Assembly: GCA_946482585.1 (NCBI GenBank)
Contig: CAMLSI010000003.1
Location: 1 to 38,021, forward strand
Direction of reading: 5' to 3'
DNA: 38,021 nucleotides
Source: an uncultured Lysobacteraceae bacterium
GTDB taxonomy: Bacteria; Pseudomonadota; Gammaproteobacteria; Xanthomonadales; Rhodanobacteraceae
The notes beneath the pieces were generated by a model. It was not told the DNA's origin. It saw only the letters and a program-made list of their open reading frames with translations, and did not search any database. Positions within the stretch are counted from its first letter, which is position 1. The number at the start of each line of letters is the position of its first letter. Shown one piece after another: positions 8,892 through 15,821 of this stretch. The translations under genes were made by a program, and so were the position numbers.

Positions 8892-10181
8892 CTACGGCGT
8901 CGGCGGCGACGCAAGTGCCTGCGTCGTGCGGATTCCGGGCAGGCTCGTGACGAGGACGGTCGTTCCCGTCTCGATGACGGCGTGCAGCCGGCGGGCGAAA
9001 TCGGCGGGTACGTGCAGATGATCGGCCAGCACGTCGGCGGAGGCGACGGACGTCACGTAGTCGAACGCATACACCGACCAGCGCCGCCGTCGCCACAGCG
9101 GATCCAGCTGGCTGGGCGCATCGTCGAATTCCGCGGTCGCGATGAGCACGAGTGAGCCGTGCAGTGAAAAGTCGGCGGAAACGTCCAGCGGCGCGGCGCC
9201 GATGAGTTCGCCGCTGCGCAGCACGTACACGCGCCTGTCGTGCAGCGCGACGAGGATGCTGACGGGGCCGGTCTCGTACGAAGGATTGTCGCGCCACCAG
9301 GCGCCGTCACGAATGCCGGCGACCAGCGACGAGCCGCCCGGGGCGACCGGTGCGAGAAGCGCGGGACGGGCTACCTCCGGCGCGGAGGTTTTCGCGCTCG
9401 CGACGATGATGGTTTCGCCCTTGCGGGTGACGTCGAAGAGTTTGCTGGCGAAGGCCGCAGGAAGGCGGATGCAGCCGTGGGACGCCGGATATCCCGGTAT
9501 CGCGCCGGCATGGATCGCCACGCCGTCCCAGGTCAGGCGCTGCATGAACGGCATGGGCGCATCGTCGTAGAGGTCGGATCGGTGAAATCGCGCTTTCTGC
9601 AGGATTGTAAAAGTTCCATTTGGAGTGTCGTAGCCATCGCGGCCCGAACTGATGGTGCTTACGCCGATGGCAACACCGTTGCGGTAGACGTAGAGGCGCT
9701 GCTCGTCGAGGCTTACGACGGCGACGACGGGACCCGCCGTAGACGCTTCGGGAAACCAGCGGAACTGCCCGGGTTTCAGCGGAGTGGCGACCGGGAAAGG
9801 ATCGCCGGCGCCGGCGGAAGATGATGCGCAGCCGAGCAGGCATACGGCCAGCAGCGGCCGGAGCCCGGCGATTCTGCGGCGCGTACGTTCCGGCGCCGGC
9901 GCGATCCTCTCCTTCGCTGCGACCGCCGGGCGCTGCCGCGCCGCGCGGACGGGCGCGACACGCAGGGCACGGACCGTGTTCCGAAGTGCGCTCGAAATCG
10001 CGGTCGCGATCCACCGGGCGGAAGTGGACGGATCGATGAGCGGCGCGAACGCGCAACCGGGCGCGGGCGCGCGGGCGGCAGCGTCTTCGACGCCGGTCTC
10101 CGCGGCGGCGTGCGGCGTCCCGGGCGGCATGCGGGTGGCGGCGGGGAGGAACCCCTCGTGTCGGAAATCGGCAATGGCCAT
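8892..10181 (-). CDS. L,D-transpeptidase with one active and one degenerate YkuD domain
   Basis: Counting from ATG 10181 the product has 429 residues. A poorly conserved Ala/Pro/Arg-rich N-terminal region (1-105) is followed by a hydrophobic segment with a lipobox-like LLGC (115-118). Next comes a YkuD domain (about 152-262) with DTPNGTF (185-191), His224 and the catalytic SHGCIRLP (Cys237). A second segment (about 306-413) repeats the YkuD start and end patterns (VSILVALHDRRVYVLRSGEL; VPADFARRLHAVIETGTTVL) but has no SHGC. The enzyme should cross-link peptidoglycan. The start is uncertain: neither ATG 10181 nor ATG 10130 has a ribosome site, and a class II promoter at the 10218 box would initiate close to 10183, favouring 10130 or a leaderless transcript. 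Confidence 0.82.
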   Translation of the reverse strand: MAIADFRHEGFLPAATRMPPGTPHAAAETGVEDAAARAPAPGCAFAPLIDPSTSARWIATAISSALRNTVRALRVAPVRAARQRPAVAAKERIAPAPERTRRRIAGLRPLLAVCLLGCASSSAGAGDPFPVATPLKPGQFRWFPEASTAGPVVAVVSLDEQRLYVYRNGVAIGVSTISSGRDGYDTPNGTFTILQKARFHRSDLYDDAPMPFMQRLTWDGVAIHAGAIPGYPASHGCIRLPAAFASKLFDVTRKGETIIVASAKTSAPEVARPALLAPVAPGGSSLVAGIRDGAWWRDNPSYETGPVSILVALHDRRVYVLRSGELIGAAPLDVSADFSLHGSLVLIATAEFDDAPSQLDPLWRRRRWSVYAFDYVTSVASADVLADHLHVPADFARRLHAVIETGTTVLVTSLPGIRTTQALASPPTP

Positions 10182-10217
10182 GACGAGCGTAGGTAGCCTG
10201 CCGGCAGCTTTCCGGTA

Positions 10218-10231
10218 TTGACGCCGATCAA
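10218..10231 (-). promoter_or_regulatory. FNR/Anr-type box upstream of the L,D-transpeptidase genes
   Basis: TTGACGCCGATCAA keeps the ATCAA half-site and has TTGAC in the other. It is the proximal box for the leftward transpeptidase genes in the divergent region 10182-10452. The -10 candidate is weak (TACCTA at 10190-10195), so it could instead assist the rightward protease promoter. Confidence 0.65.
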
Positions 10232-10265
10232 TCTCGGCACGGTCGACGCTGCTGTCGATGGCTGC

Positions 10266-10279
10266 TTGATCCAGATCAA
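10266..10279 (+). promoter_or_regulatory. Perfect FNR/Anr-type box upstream of the serine protease gene
   Basis: TTGATCCAGATCAA is a perfect dyad. TAGGCT (10301-10306) lies 21 nt downstream on the plus strand, matching a class II activator arrangement. The protease start is at 10453, implying a leader of about 140 nt. Confidence 0.78.
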
Positions 10280-10452
10280 CCGAGGCCGCCGGCGGACGCC
10301 TAGGCTTTTCCTGGCGCGCTTCGTCCGTCGCGACCGTCAAATCGATCCGGGTGAAGCGCAACGGCGGGCAGGCGTGATGGTGCGCGGCATCTGCCTGACT
10401 TCATCCGCTCGTCGCCGGCGCCGCGCAGGCGCTGCCAGGAAGGAATTGAACG

Positions 10453-11352
10453 GTGGATCCGACACCCTATCTGTGGTTCCTGTTCGCGGCCTCGCTGCTG
10501 CTTCCCGTGGTGCGCATGCGTCTGATCGAATCGCGCCGCGTGCGTCTGATCGCCACGATCGAAAAGGCGCGCGGCACACGTGTGATCCTGCTCGTGCACC
10601 GGCAGGACACGATGAGCCTGTTCGGGCTCGCGTTGATGCGCTCCATCGATATCGACGACTCCGAACAGGTGATTCGGGCGATTCATTCGACCGCGCCCGA
10701 CATGCCGATCGATCTAGTTCTGCATACGCCGGGCGGCCTGGCGCTGGCTTCGCTGCAGATCGCGCGCGCGATCGCGCGCCATCCCGGCAAGGTAACGGCG
10801 TTCGTGCCGCACTACGCGATGTCCGGTGGCACGCTGATCGCCCTCGCGGCCGACGAAATCGTACTGTGCGAGCACGCGGTACTCGGGCCGGTCGACCCGC
10901 AGATCGAAGGGTATCCTGCCGCTTCGATCCTGCGCGCCGTGGCGCGCAAGGACCCGGCGCAGGTCGACGACGAAACGTTGATCCTGGCCGACCAGGCAGA
11001 AATGGCGGTCCGGCAGCTGCGCAAATCCATTGTCGACATTCTCAGCGACCGGTTCGACGACGACGCTGCGGACGTGCTGGCGCGCTCGCTCTCCGACGGC
11101 GACTGGACCCACGACTATCCGATCACGCCGACGGAAGCGGCACGCATGGGACTGCCGGTACGCACGGACATGCCCGACGATTTCATGCGGATGATGGCGC
11201 TGTATCCCCAACCCTCGCGACGCTCGCGCAGCGTCGAGTACGGCAAGGCGGACCGGCCTTCACGCGCCGGGCGCGAGAAGGCGGCGTTCGGCACCGCGGG
11301 TTCGCCGTCGCGGCGGCTGCCGACCGGCCGGGCAGTTGCCCGTCCGCGCTGA
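10453..11352 (+). CDS. Membrane-anchored serine protease, SDH (serine dehydrogenase proteinase) family
   Basis: This 299-residue protein starts with a GTG preceded by AGGAAGGA. An N-terminal membrane helix (about 5-21) anchors a ClpP/crotonase-fold domain. LHTPGGLALASLQIARAI (90-107) and YAMSGGTLIALAADEI (121-136, likely nucleophile Ser124), then LGPVDPQ (144-150), are hallmarks of the SDH_sah/SppA-like superfamily. The role is probably proteolysis at the membrane; natural substrates are unknown for most members. The C-terminal tail (about 265-299) is basic and low in complexity. The perfect FNR-type box at 10266 suggests induction with the rest of the stress island. Confidence 0.88.
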   Translation: MDPTPYLWFLFAASLLLPVVRMRLIESRRVRLIATIEKARGTRVILLVHRQDTMSLFGLALMRSIDIDDSEQVIRAIHSTAPDMPIDLVLHTPGGLALASLQIARAIARHPGKVTAFVPHYAMSGGTLIALAADEIVLCEHAVLGPVDPQIEGYPAASILRAVARKDPAQVDDETLILADQAEMAVRQLRKSIVDILSDRFDDDAADVLARSLSDGDWTHDYPITPTEAARMGLPVRTDMPDDFMRMMALYPQPSRRSRSVEYGKADRPSRAGREKAAFGTAGSPSRRLPTGRAVARPR

Positions 11353-11634
11353 CTGTCGCGGCACGGCGCCGCTGCGGCTCGCCGGGAAAGCGCCGCCGTT
11401 CCTCGTGCAATGCGGCACGGCGCGCCGACGGATCGCATCGACTGCGCCGATGCAGGCGTCCGTCCGGATCGATTCGCTCATGCCTCGTTCTCGTCTTCGC
11501 GCACGTTCACTGCGACGGCCGGCAGCGGACGTGGCGACGGGGATGAACGGCCGATCATGCCTCGTCATCGCGCAACCGGTTTCGCCGTCGTCCGGAGCGA
11601 CGCGAGCCCGGAGCCGTCCGGACGGCGTATTCGA
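11353..11634. other. Spacer without a supported gene
   Basis: Between the protease stop and the Hsp20 promoter box I see only open frames with noncoding-type composition and no ribosome sites. No hairpin with a U-tract is evident. It may be the 3' untranslated region of the protease transcript. Confidence 0.5.
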
Positions 11635-11648
11635 TTGATCTGCATCAA
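11635..11648 (+). promoter_or_regulatory. Perfect FNR/Anr-type box upstream of hsp20
   Basis: TTGATCTGCATCAA is identical to the box at 7403-7416. CATCAT (11671-11676), a four-of-six match to TATAAT, lies exactly 22 nt downstream. The Hsp20 ATG follows at 11770, giving a leader of about 87 nt. Confidence 0.83.
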
Positions 11649-11769
11649 ATCGCCGCGCGGCCGCATCACGCATCATCGCTTCCGGTCTCGCCGGCGGCGT
11701 CCTGCTGCCGGCCGAGTTTGCGTCGCACGGACTCCCGCGGGCGACGCCCGATCTGACGGAGGCAAATCC

Positions 11770-12213
11770 ATGAATACGCTTTCTCGTTTCAATCCCCTCA
11801 AGGCAATCACGCGCCTGGATGCGAGCGCGAACTTCGACGACCTGTTCCGCAGCATGGGCATCCGGCCGTGGCGCGACGGCGACGGCGCGCCCGACGTGCG
11901 CATCGACGTTGCCGAAGACGACAAATCCTACAGCGTCAAGGCGGAAATTCCCGGCGTCGACAAGAAGGACATCGACGTTTCCGTCGACGGCAACCAGGTG
12001 TCGATCAGCGCCGAAGTCAAGCGTGAAACCGAGCGCAAAGACGGCGAAAAGGAAATCCACACTGAGCGGTATTACGGAAAGGTCTACCGTTCCTTCACGC
12101 TGCCGGGCGACGTCGACGCCGCCAAGGCGAGCGCACAGTACGACAGCGGAGTGCTGACACTGACGTTGCCGAAGCAATCCAACGGCAACGCGCGCAAGAT
12201 CACCGTCGGGTGA
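11770..12213 (+). CDS. Hsp20/alpha-crystallin small heat-shock protein
   Basis: This 147-residue holdase chaperone has a short N-terminal arm (1-38) and an alpha-crystallin domain (about 40-140) with the typical VKAEIPGVDKKDIDVSVDG strand pair, the YYGKVYRSFTLP segment and the A-x-x-x-x-GVL signature (AQYDSGVLTLTLPK). It should bind unfolding proteins as oligomers without ATP. GGAGG lies 7 nt upstream of the ATG. Small Hsp20 genes are regular members of anaerobic stress islands; here the perfect FNR-type box 122 nt upstream, rather than a sigma-32 promoter, is the visible control element. Confidence 0.95.
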   Translation: MNTLSRFNPLKAITRLDASANFDDLFRSMGIRPWRDGDGAPDVRIDVAEDDKSYSVKAEIPGVDKKDIDVSVDGNQVSISAEVKRETERKDGEKEIHTERYYGKVYRSFTLPGDVDAAKASAQYDSGVLTLTLPKQSNGNARKITVG

Positions 12214-12219
12214 AGTGTC

Positions 12220-12243
12220 GGGCCGGCCGCTCCGCGCCGGCCC
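12220..12243 (+). terminator. GC-rich hairpin after hsp20
   Basis: A perfect 8-bp stem (GGGCCGGC / GCCGGCCC) with an 8-nt loop begins 6 nt after the Hsp20 stop. There is no U-tract, so it may act as a 3' stabiliser or a weak intrinsic terminator. Confidence 0.5.
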
Positions 12244-12469
12244 GGCGTCGGAGCGGCGACCCTCGATGAGGCCGGCCGCAATGGCCGGCGGTACCGAATC
12301 GTCTGCGTGCGCGTCGGGCGGCACGGTGTTCGCGGCCCTCGCCGGGTGTCAGTGTCGCCGTCTGTGCCAACGTTTCCACATCGCGCAATGTTCAAAACCG
12401 GCCGTCTGCGCCGGTGTGCAGGTCAAAGGGCGCGCGGCATGATCCCTGGCATCGCCGCGCTGCGTAGGT

Positions 12470-12495
12470 GAAGGCACTCCCCCTGGAGTGCCTTC
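12470..12495 (+). other. Perfect 11-bp stem hairpin in the leader of the next gene
   Basis: GAAGGCACTCC and GGAGTGCCTTC pair perfectly around a 4-nt loop (CCCT). It ends 72 nt before the start of the small secreted protein gene. No T-run follows, so it could be a terminator remnant, a transcript 5' hairpin or an RNA-stability element. Confidence 0.55.
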
Positions 12496-12567
12496 CACGC
12501 GCCGGCTCGTTCTCGTGGATCGCCACTACTCATCGAGCAATCCATTCGCCATCCCGAGGACCTTGCC

Positions 12568-13122
12568 ATGAATACCCGAATCCGCCTGTCGTCCGCCGCG
12601 CTGCTGCTCGGCCTGATACTTTCGCCGCTCGCCGGGGCCGATGAAGTCAGCGTCGCGACCAATACCGGCGCCGTGCCGGTGCCGGTCGGACCGCTGGATG
12701 CCGAGTTCATCACCAAGACCATCAGCGTCCGCGGGCCGCGCACGCTCGTCATCCACTATTTCTCGGAATGCCAGGTCGAGCGCGGCCACGTGGAATACGA
12801 CATCGTCGTGAACCGGAGCATCCTGGCCGTGACGGCACGGCAGACGCCGCCGACGAACGATTCGCTGAGCGCGCTGTGTTCCAACGACGGTGACACGACG
12901 GAAAGCAACCTGCGCGCGAAGAGTGTCGGCACCACGGTGGCCTGTACCGTCGTCCTGCCGGACAGCTATACCGTGAAGGTGCGCGGTCACGTCGAGTCGC
13001 CGAGTCTGCCCGGTCCGGGCGCCGTGGACGATCAGTCGCTGGTCATCGAACAGCACGAGTATTCGTCGGACCTGCCCTCGTGCATCTTCGAGTTGCCGGG
13101 CACCGTCGGGACGGGCGGCTGA
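12568..13122 (+). CDS. Small secreted protein of unknown function
   Basis: This 184-residue protein has a clear signal peptide (1-24, cleavage near LAG-ADE). The mature part has short alternating hydrophobic stretches suggestive of a beta-sandwich (FITKTISVRGPRTLVIHYF), and four cysteines (in SECQVE, ALCSND, VACTVV, PSCIFE) that could form two disulfides. I do not recognise a family. GAGG lies about 8 nt before the ATG. It is monocistronic, ended by a strong hairpin at 13142. Confidence 0.85.
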   Translation: MNTRIRLSSAALLLGLILSPLAGADEVSVATNTGAVPVPVGPLDAEFITKTISVRGPRTLVIHYFSECQVERGHVEYDIVVNRSILAVTARQTPPTNDSLSALCSNDGDTTESNLRAKSVGTTVACTVVLPDSYTVKVRGHVESPSLPGPGAVDDQSLVIEQHEYSSDLPSCIFELPGTVGTGG

Positions 13123-13141
13123 GGGAATGTCGGCCCCTCGC

Positions 13142-13174
13142 AGCACCGCCGTTGCCTTCGGCAGCGGCGGTGCT
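13142..13174. terminator. Bidirectional terminator hairpin between convergent genes
   Basis: AGCACCGCCG pairs perfectly with CGGCGGTGCT, and the loop contains an inner TGCC-TTC-GGCA stem. It lies 19 nt after the small secreted protein gene and 93 nt after the end of the convergent MBL gene. Confidence 0.7.
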
Positions 13175-13266
13175 TGCAGGCCAACCGGTGAATCGCCGTT
13201 TACCGGAATGGTGCGACGAGCGAGGACGGCGCAGCGCGACTATCCTCCGTCCGCTCGCGCATCCGT

Positions 13267-14784
13267 TCAGCGTGACGCCGAGGTATCGTTGCTGCGGGTC
13301 GCCTGGATGAATTCTTCGAAGGTCGCCGTCCGGCCGTGGACGGATCCGATCGTGTCGATCTTGAGCTTGCTCTCCTTGATCCAGCGCGCGAACGCCTGGG
13401 TGCTTTCCTGCGGCGGTCCGAGCGGCGCGTCGTTGTTGGGCAGGAAGAACAGGTCGCCCTGGAACAGCAGGCGCTGTTTCGGCAGGTAGGCCACGAGCAT
13501 TTCGCGTGCGTGCGGGTGCGGACCGATGTCGCGCAGCTCCACGGTCTGCTCGCCGTCGCTGATGATGCGCCGGCCTTTTTCGACGAACAGGAATTCCGGT
13601 GCGCGCGGCGATTTCGCGAGGCGATCGTTCTGCGGCGCCTTGGCCATGGTTTCGACCACGCGACGATTGCCCGGCGTGGTCACGACCGTGGCGCCTTCCG
13701 CGATGAAGCTGCGTAGCCCGCCGATGTGATCGCCGTGGTGGTGGGTCATCGCGAGATAGCGGATCGGCTTGCCCGGAATCGTTTCCCGGATGCGGCGGAT
13801 CACGCTGTCGGCGCCGGCGCTGGAACCCGGCGCTTCGACCGCGAGCACGAAGTCCTTGAACGCGACCGCGAGCGTGTTCTGGTTCTGGCCTGCGACATTG
13901 TGGAATACGTACACGCCGTCGCCGAGCTGTTCGACGCGCTGCGGCAGTTCGGTCGGCACGGGCTGCGCCTTGGCGAAGCCGTCGGCCGCAACGCGGAACG
14001 CGGCATCGTCCACGGCGGGATTGATCTCGACCTTCGCCGCGAAGCGCGACGCCGTTTCGCCGGCCTGCCGGAATTCCCACACACGCGGCACCTTCACGCC
14101 GCCGTTCTCGGTGTAGTCGCCGAACAGCACTTCGGAGGCTTCCTCGCCCGTCAGCGGATCGGTGAAGGCGAGTTCGTATTTGGAGACGAGGCGAGTCTTC
14201 GCATCGACGTACAGCGCGACCTGCTGGGTGTCCGGCATCACGAACGTCACCACGTCGTGCGGCTGGCCGGCCAGCGAGTCTTCGCCGAGATACCGCAGCG
14301 ACGTGGCGCGTTCCAGCGCCTGGCGCAGGATCAGATTCGGCAGTCGCCGCTGGTATTGCACGAATTGCTGCTGGCTCGACTGCGCGGCCGGAATCGGCGT
14401 GGCCACGCGGGCGCGATGATCGTAGTTCGTGCCTTCGCCGCGCTCGAGCACGATGGTGTTGCTGCCTTCGAAGCCGTTGCCGCGATTCGCGGTTTCCAGC
14501 CTGAGCCGACTGTTGGCCAGGTCGAGCAGCAAGGTTTCCTTGGAATAGCCCGCCTGGAACGGCGCCTCCGAGGTCGGCATCTGCAGGCGCGGCCACGTCT
14601 CGCCTTCGAGGACAAGGCGGACACTCTTGACGCCGCGGATCGCCTCCGCGCCGCCCATCGCGGCGACAGTGGCATCGAGCACTTCGCGCGCTCGCGCGTT
14701 GGAACGTTCGGTCAGGGTTTCGGGATTGTCCGCCAGCGCGATGAGCGGCAGCAGGACGAGTGAGAGCGCGGAGAGTCGCAGCAT
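13267..14784 (-). CDS. Secreted metallo-beta-lactamase-fold hydrolase
   Basis: This 505-residue protein has a signal peptide (1-18) and an N-terminal 250-residue region of unknown role. That region resembles the outer-membrane lipoprotein-sorting/beta-cup type domain often seen before such hydrolases. An MBL domain (about 285-480) follows. The zinc motif is H348-x-H350-x-D352-H353 (THHHGDHIGG), with further likely ligands in IGPHPHAREML and in FQGDLFF and GSVHGR near the C terminus. It is probably a periplasmic zinc hydrolase; the substrate is unknown, and the family includes lactonase-, glyoxalase II- and sulfatase-like activities. The ribosome site is weak. The gene is monocistronic and faces a hairpin terminator. 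Confidence 0.9.
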   Translation of the reverse strand: MLRLSALSLVLLPLIALADNPETLTERSNARAREVLDATVAAMGGAEAIRGVKSVRLVLEGETWPRLQMPTSEAPFQAGYSKETLLLDLANSRLRLETANRGNGFEGSNTIVLERGEGTNYDHRARVATPIPAAQSSQQQFVQYQRRLPNLILRQALERATSLRYLGEDSLAGQPHDVVTFVMPDTQQVALYVDAKTRLVSKYELAFTDPLTGEEASEVLFGDYTENGGVKVPRVWEFRQAGETASRFAAKVEINPAVDDAAFRVAADGFAKAQPVPTELPQRVEQLGDGVYVFHNVAGQNQNTLAVAFKDFVLAVEAPGSSAGADSVIRRIRETIPGKPIRYLAMTHHHGDHIGGLRSFIAEGATVVTTPGNRRVVETMAKAPQNDRLAKSPRAPEFLFVEKGRRIISDGEQTVELRDIGPHPHAREMLVAYLPKQRLLFQGDLFFLPNNDAPLGPPQESTQAFARWIKESKLKIDTIGSVHGRTATFEEFIQATRSNDTSASR

Positions 14785-15821
14785 GAGTGAAGATCCCGTC
14801 AGGTGAGCGCGGAAGGCGCCGGCGGGCAGAATCTACGCGTGTACTTTTTGCGCGACGACGCGGCTGCGCCAATCGGAAACCGCGCTGCGCCGGGCAGTGA
14901 CGCGCGATGCAGAAATGCGCAGGAGCTGTCAGGAGATGGCTGCGGGTCGACGGGGTTGTGGGCGGCGTTGCGCAGTTTCGGCAACCGGCCTGCACGAGGA
15001 ATCGACGCAGAAAATGGCGCTCCGAATTCCGCCTATCCCGCCACGGACGAAGCCGGCGTCGCCGAGAGCGACGAATCCGCGGCTGACGAACCGTCGTCTT
15101 CCGGGATCGTGTGGCCAATCCGCCCCGGAGTGGGTGAGCTGCTCGGGCACCGCAGACGAGTGCAGATGGCACAGCGGATGGGCACCACAGCGGATGGGCG
15201 TAGCGGATGGGGGCGGATGCGGACATCCACTAGTTGTGGGTGCAGATGCGACGGTGCAGATGGGGACATCCACTACGTGTGCACCCGAATCCCGATGCAG
15301 ATGGGTGCTGCAGATGGGGACATCCATTACTTGTGCACCCGAATCCCGGTCCGGATCGTGGGTGTCCTCATCTGCGCGGATCGTGAGCGGCGTCATCTGC
15401 GGGTGATCGCGCTTCTGCGTCACATCGTGGGTGTCCTCGTTTCTGCAGTCTCGTCGCTCATTTCGGTTTCGAACGCGCGGCGTCCCGGATCAGAAAATTC
15501 CGGCGCGTCGCCGCGACGGTTTCCGGATGCATCGCAGCGTTCCGGAACGTACGCTGGTGCCGTTCGCGAGGTCGCGGGCATGCGGTGAGCGAAGATGCCC
15601 GCCTGCGCTGTGGACGAATGAAGCCTCGCCTGGCCGATCGAATGGTGCCGACGTGTCCGCAGGGTGGCCGGTCCCGAATCTTGCGTTCTCGACCGGATCG
15701 CGCCCGCGAGGCGTCAGCGAGTTCTGTTGTCTTCCGAGGCGGCGTTGCTGCGCTTGTCGGATGGCGGCCCGCGATGGAACGCTGGCGGTGCTGCGCCTTG
15801 TCGCTGCCACAGAGGTTCTGC
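14785..15821. other. About 1 kb spacer with a repeat cluster
   Basis: This long spacer separates the divergent MBL and beta-helix genes. The frames that are open across it change composition abruptly at the true starts and lack ribosome sites, so I support no gene. Its middle (about 15211-15448) is a cluster of imperfect direct and inverted repeats. Promoters for both flanking genes should lie near its ends, but I cannot identify them. Confidence 0.55.
15211..15448. repeat. Cluster of GGACATCCAC-type repeats, direct and inverted
   Basis: Two 40-bp direct copies (15255-15294 and 15309-15348, period 54 bp, two mismatches) contain GCAGATGGGGACATCCAY and end in GTGCACCCGAATCCCG. A partial copy lies at about 15216-15231. 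Two inverted partial copies (GTGGGTGTCCTCATCTGC near 15359-15376 and GTGGGTGTCCTC near 15427-15438) follow. Each full copy is flanked by short complementary ends (GGTGCA/TGCACC or GGGTGC/GCACCC), so each could fold back. Confidence 0.85.

Larger units (their letters stand above)
12214..12567. other. Spacer between hsp20 and the small secreted protein gene
   Basis: It contains the hairpin directly after hsp20 and a second perfect hairpin at 12470-12495. I see no supported gene and no FNR-type dyad. It marks the right boundary of the box-bearing island. Confidence 0.5.

Noticed and set aside
11410..11769. Upstream extension of the Hsp20 frame
   Set aside because: It would cross the FNR-type promoter box; the ATG at 11770 has a strong GGAGG and matches the family start.
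15255..15348. CRISPR array
   Set aside because: Repeats are too few, spacers are unequal and similar to the repeats, and no cas genes are present.
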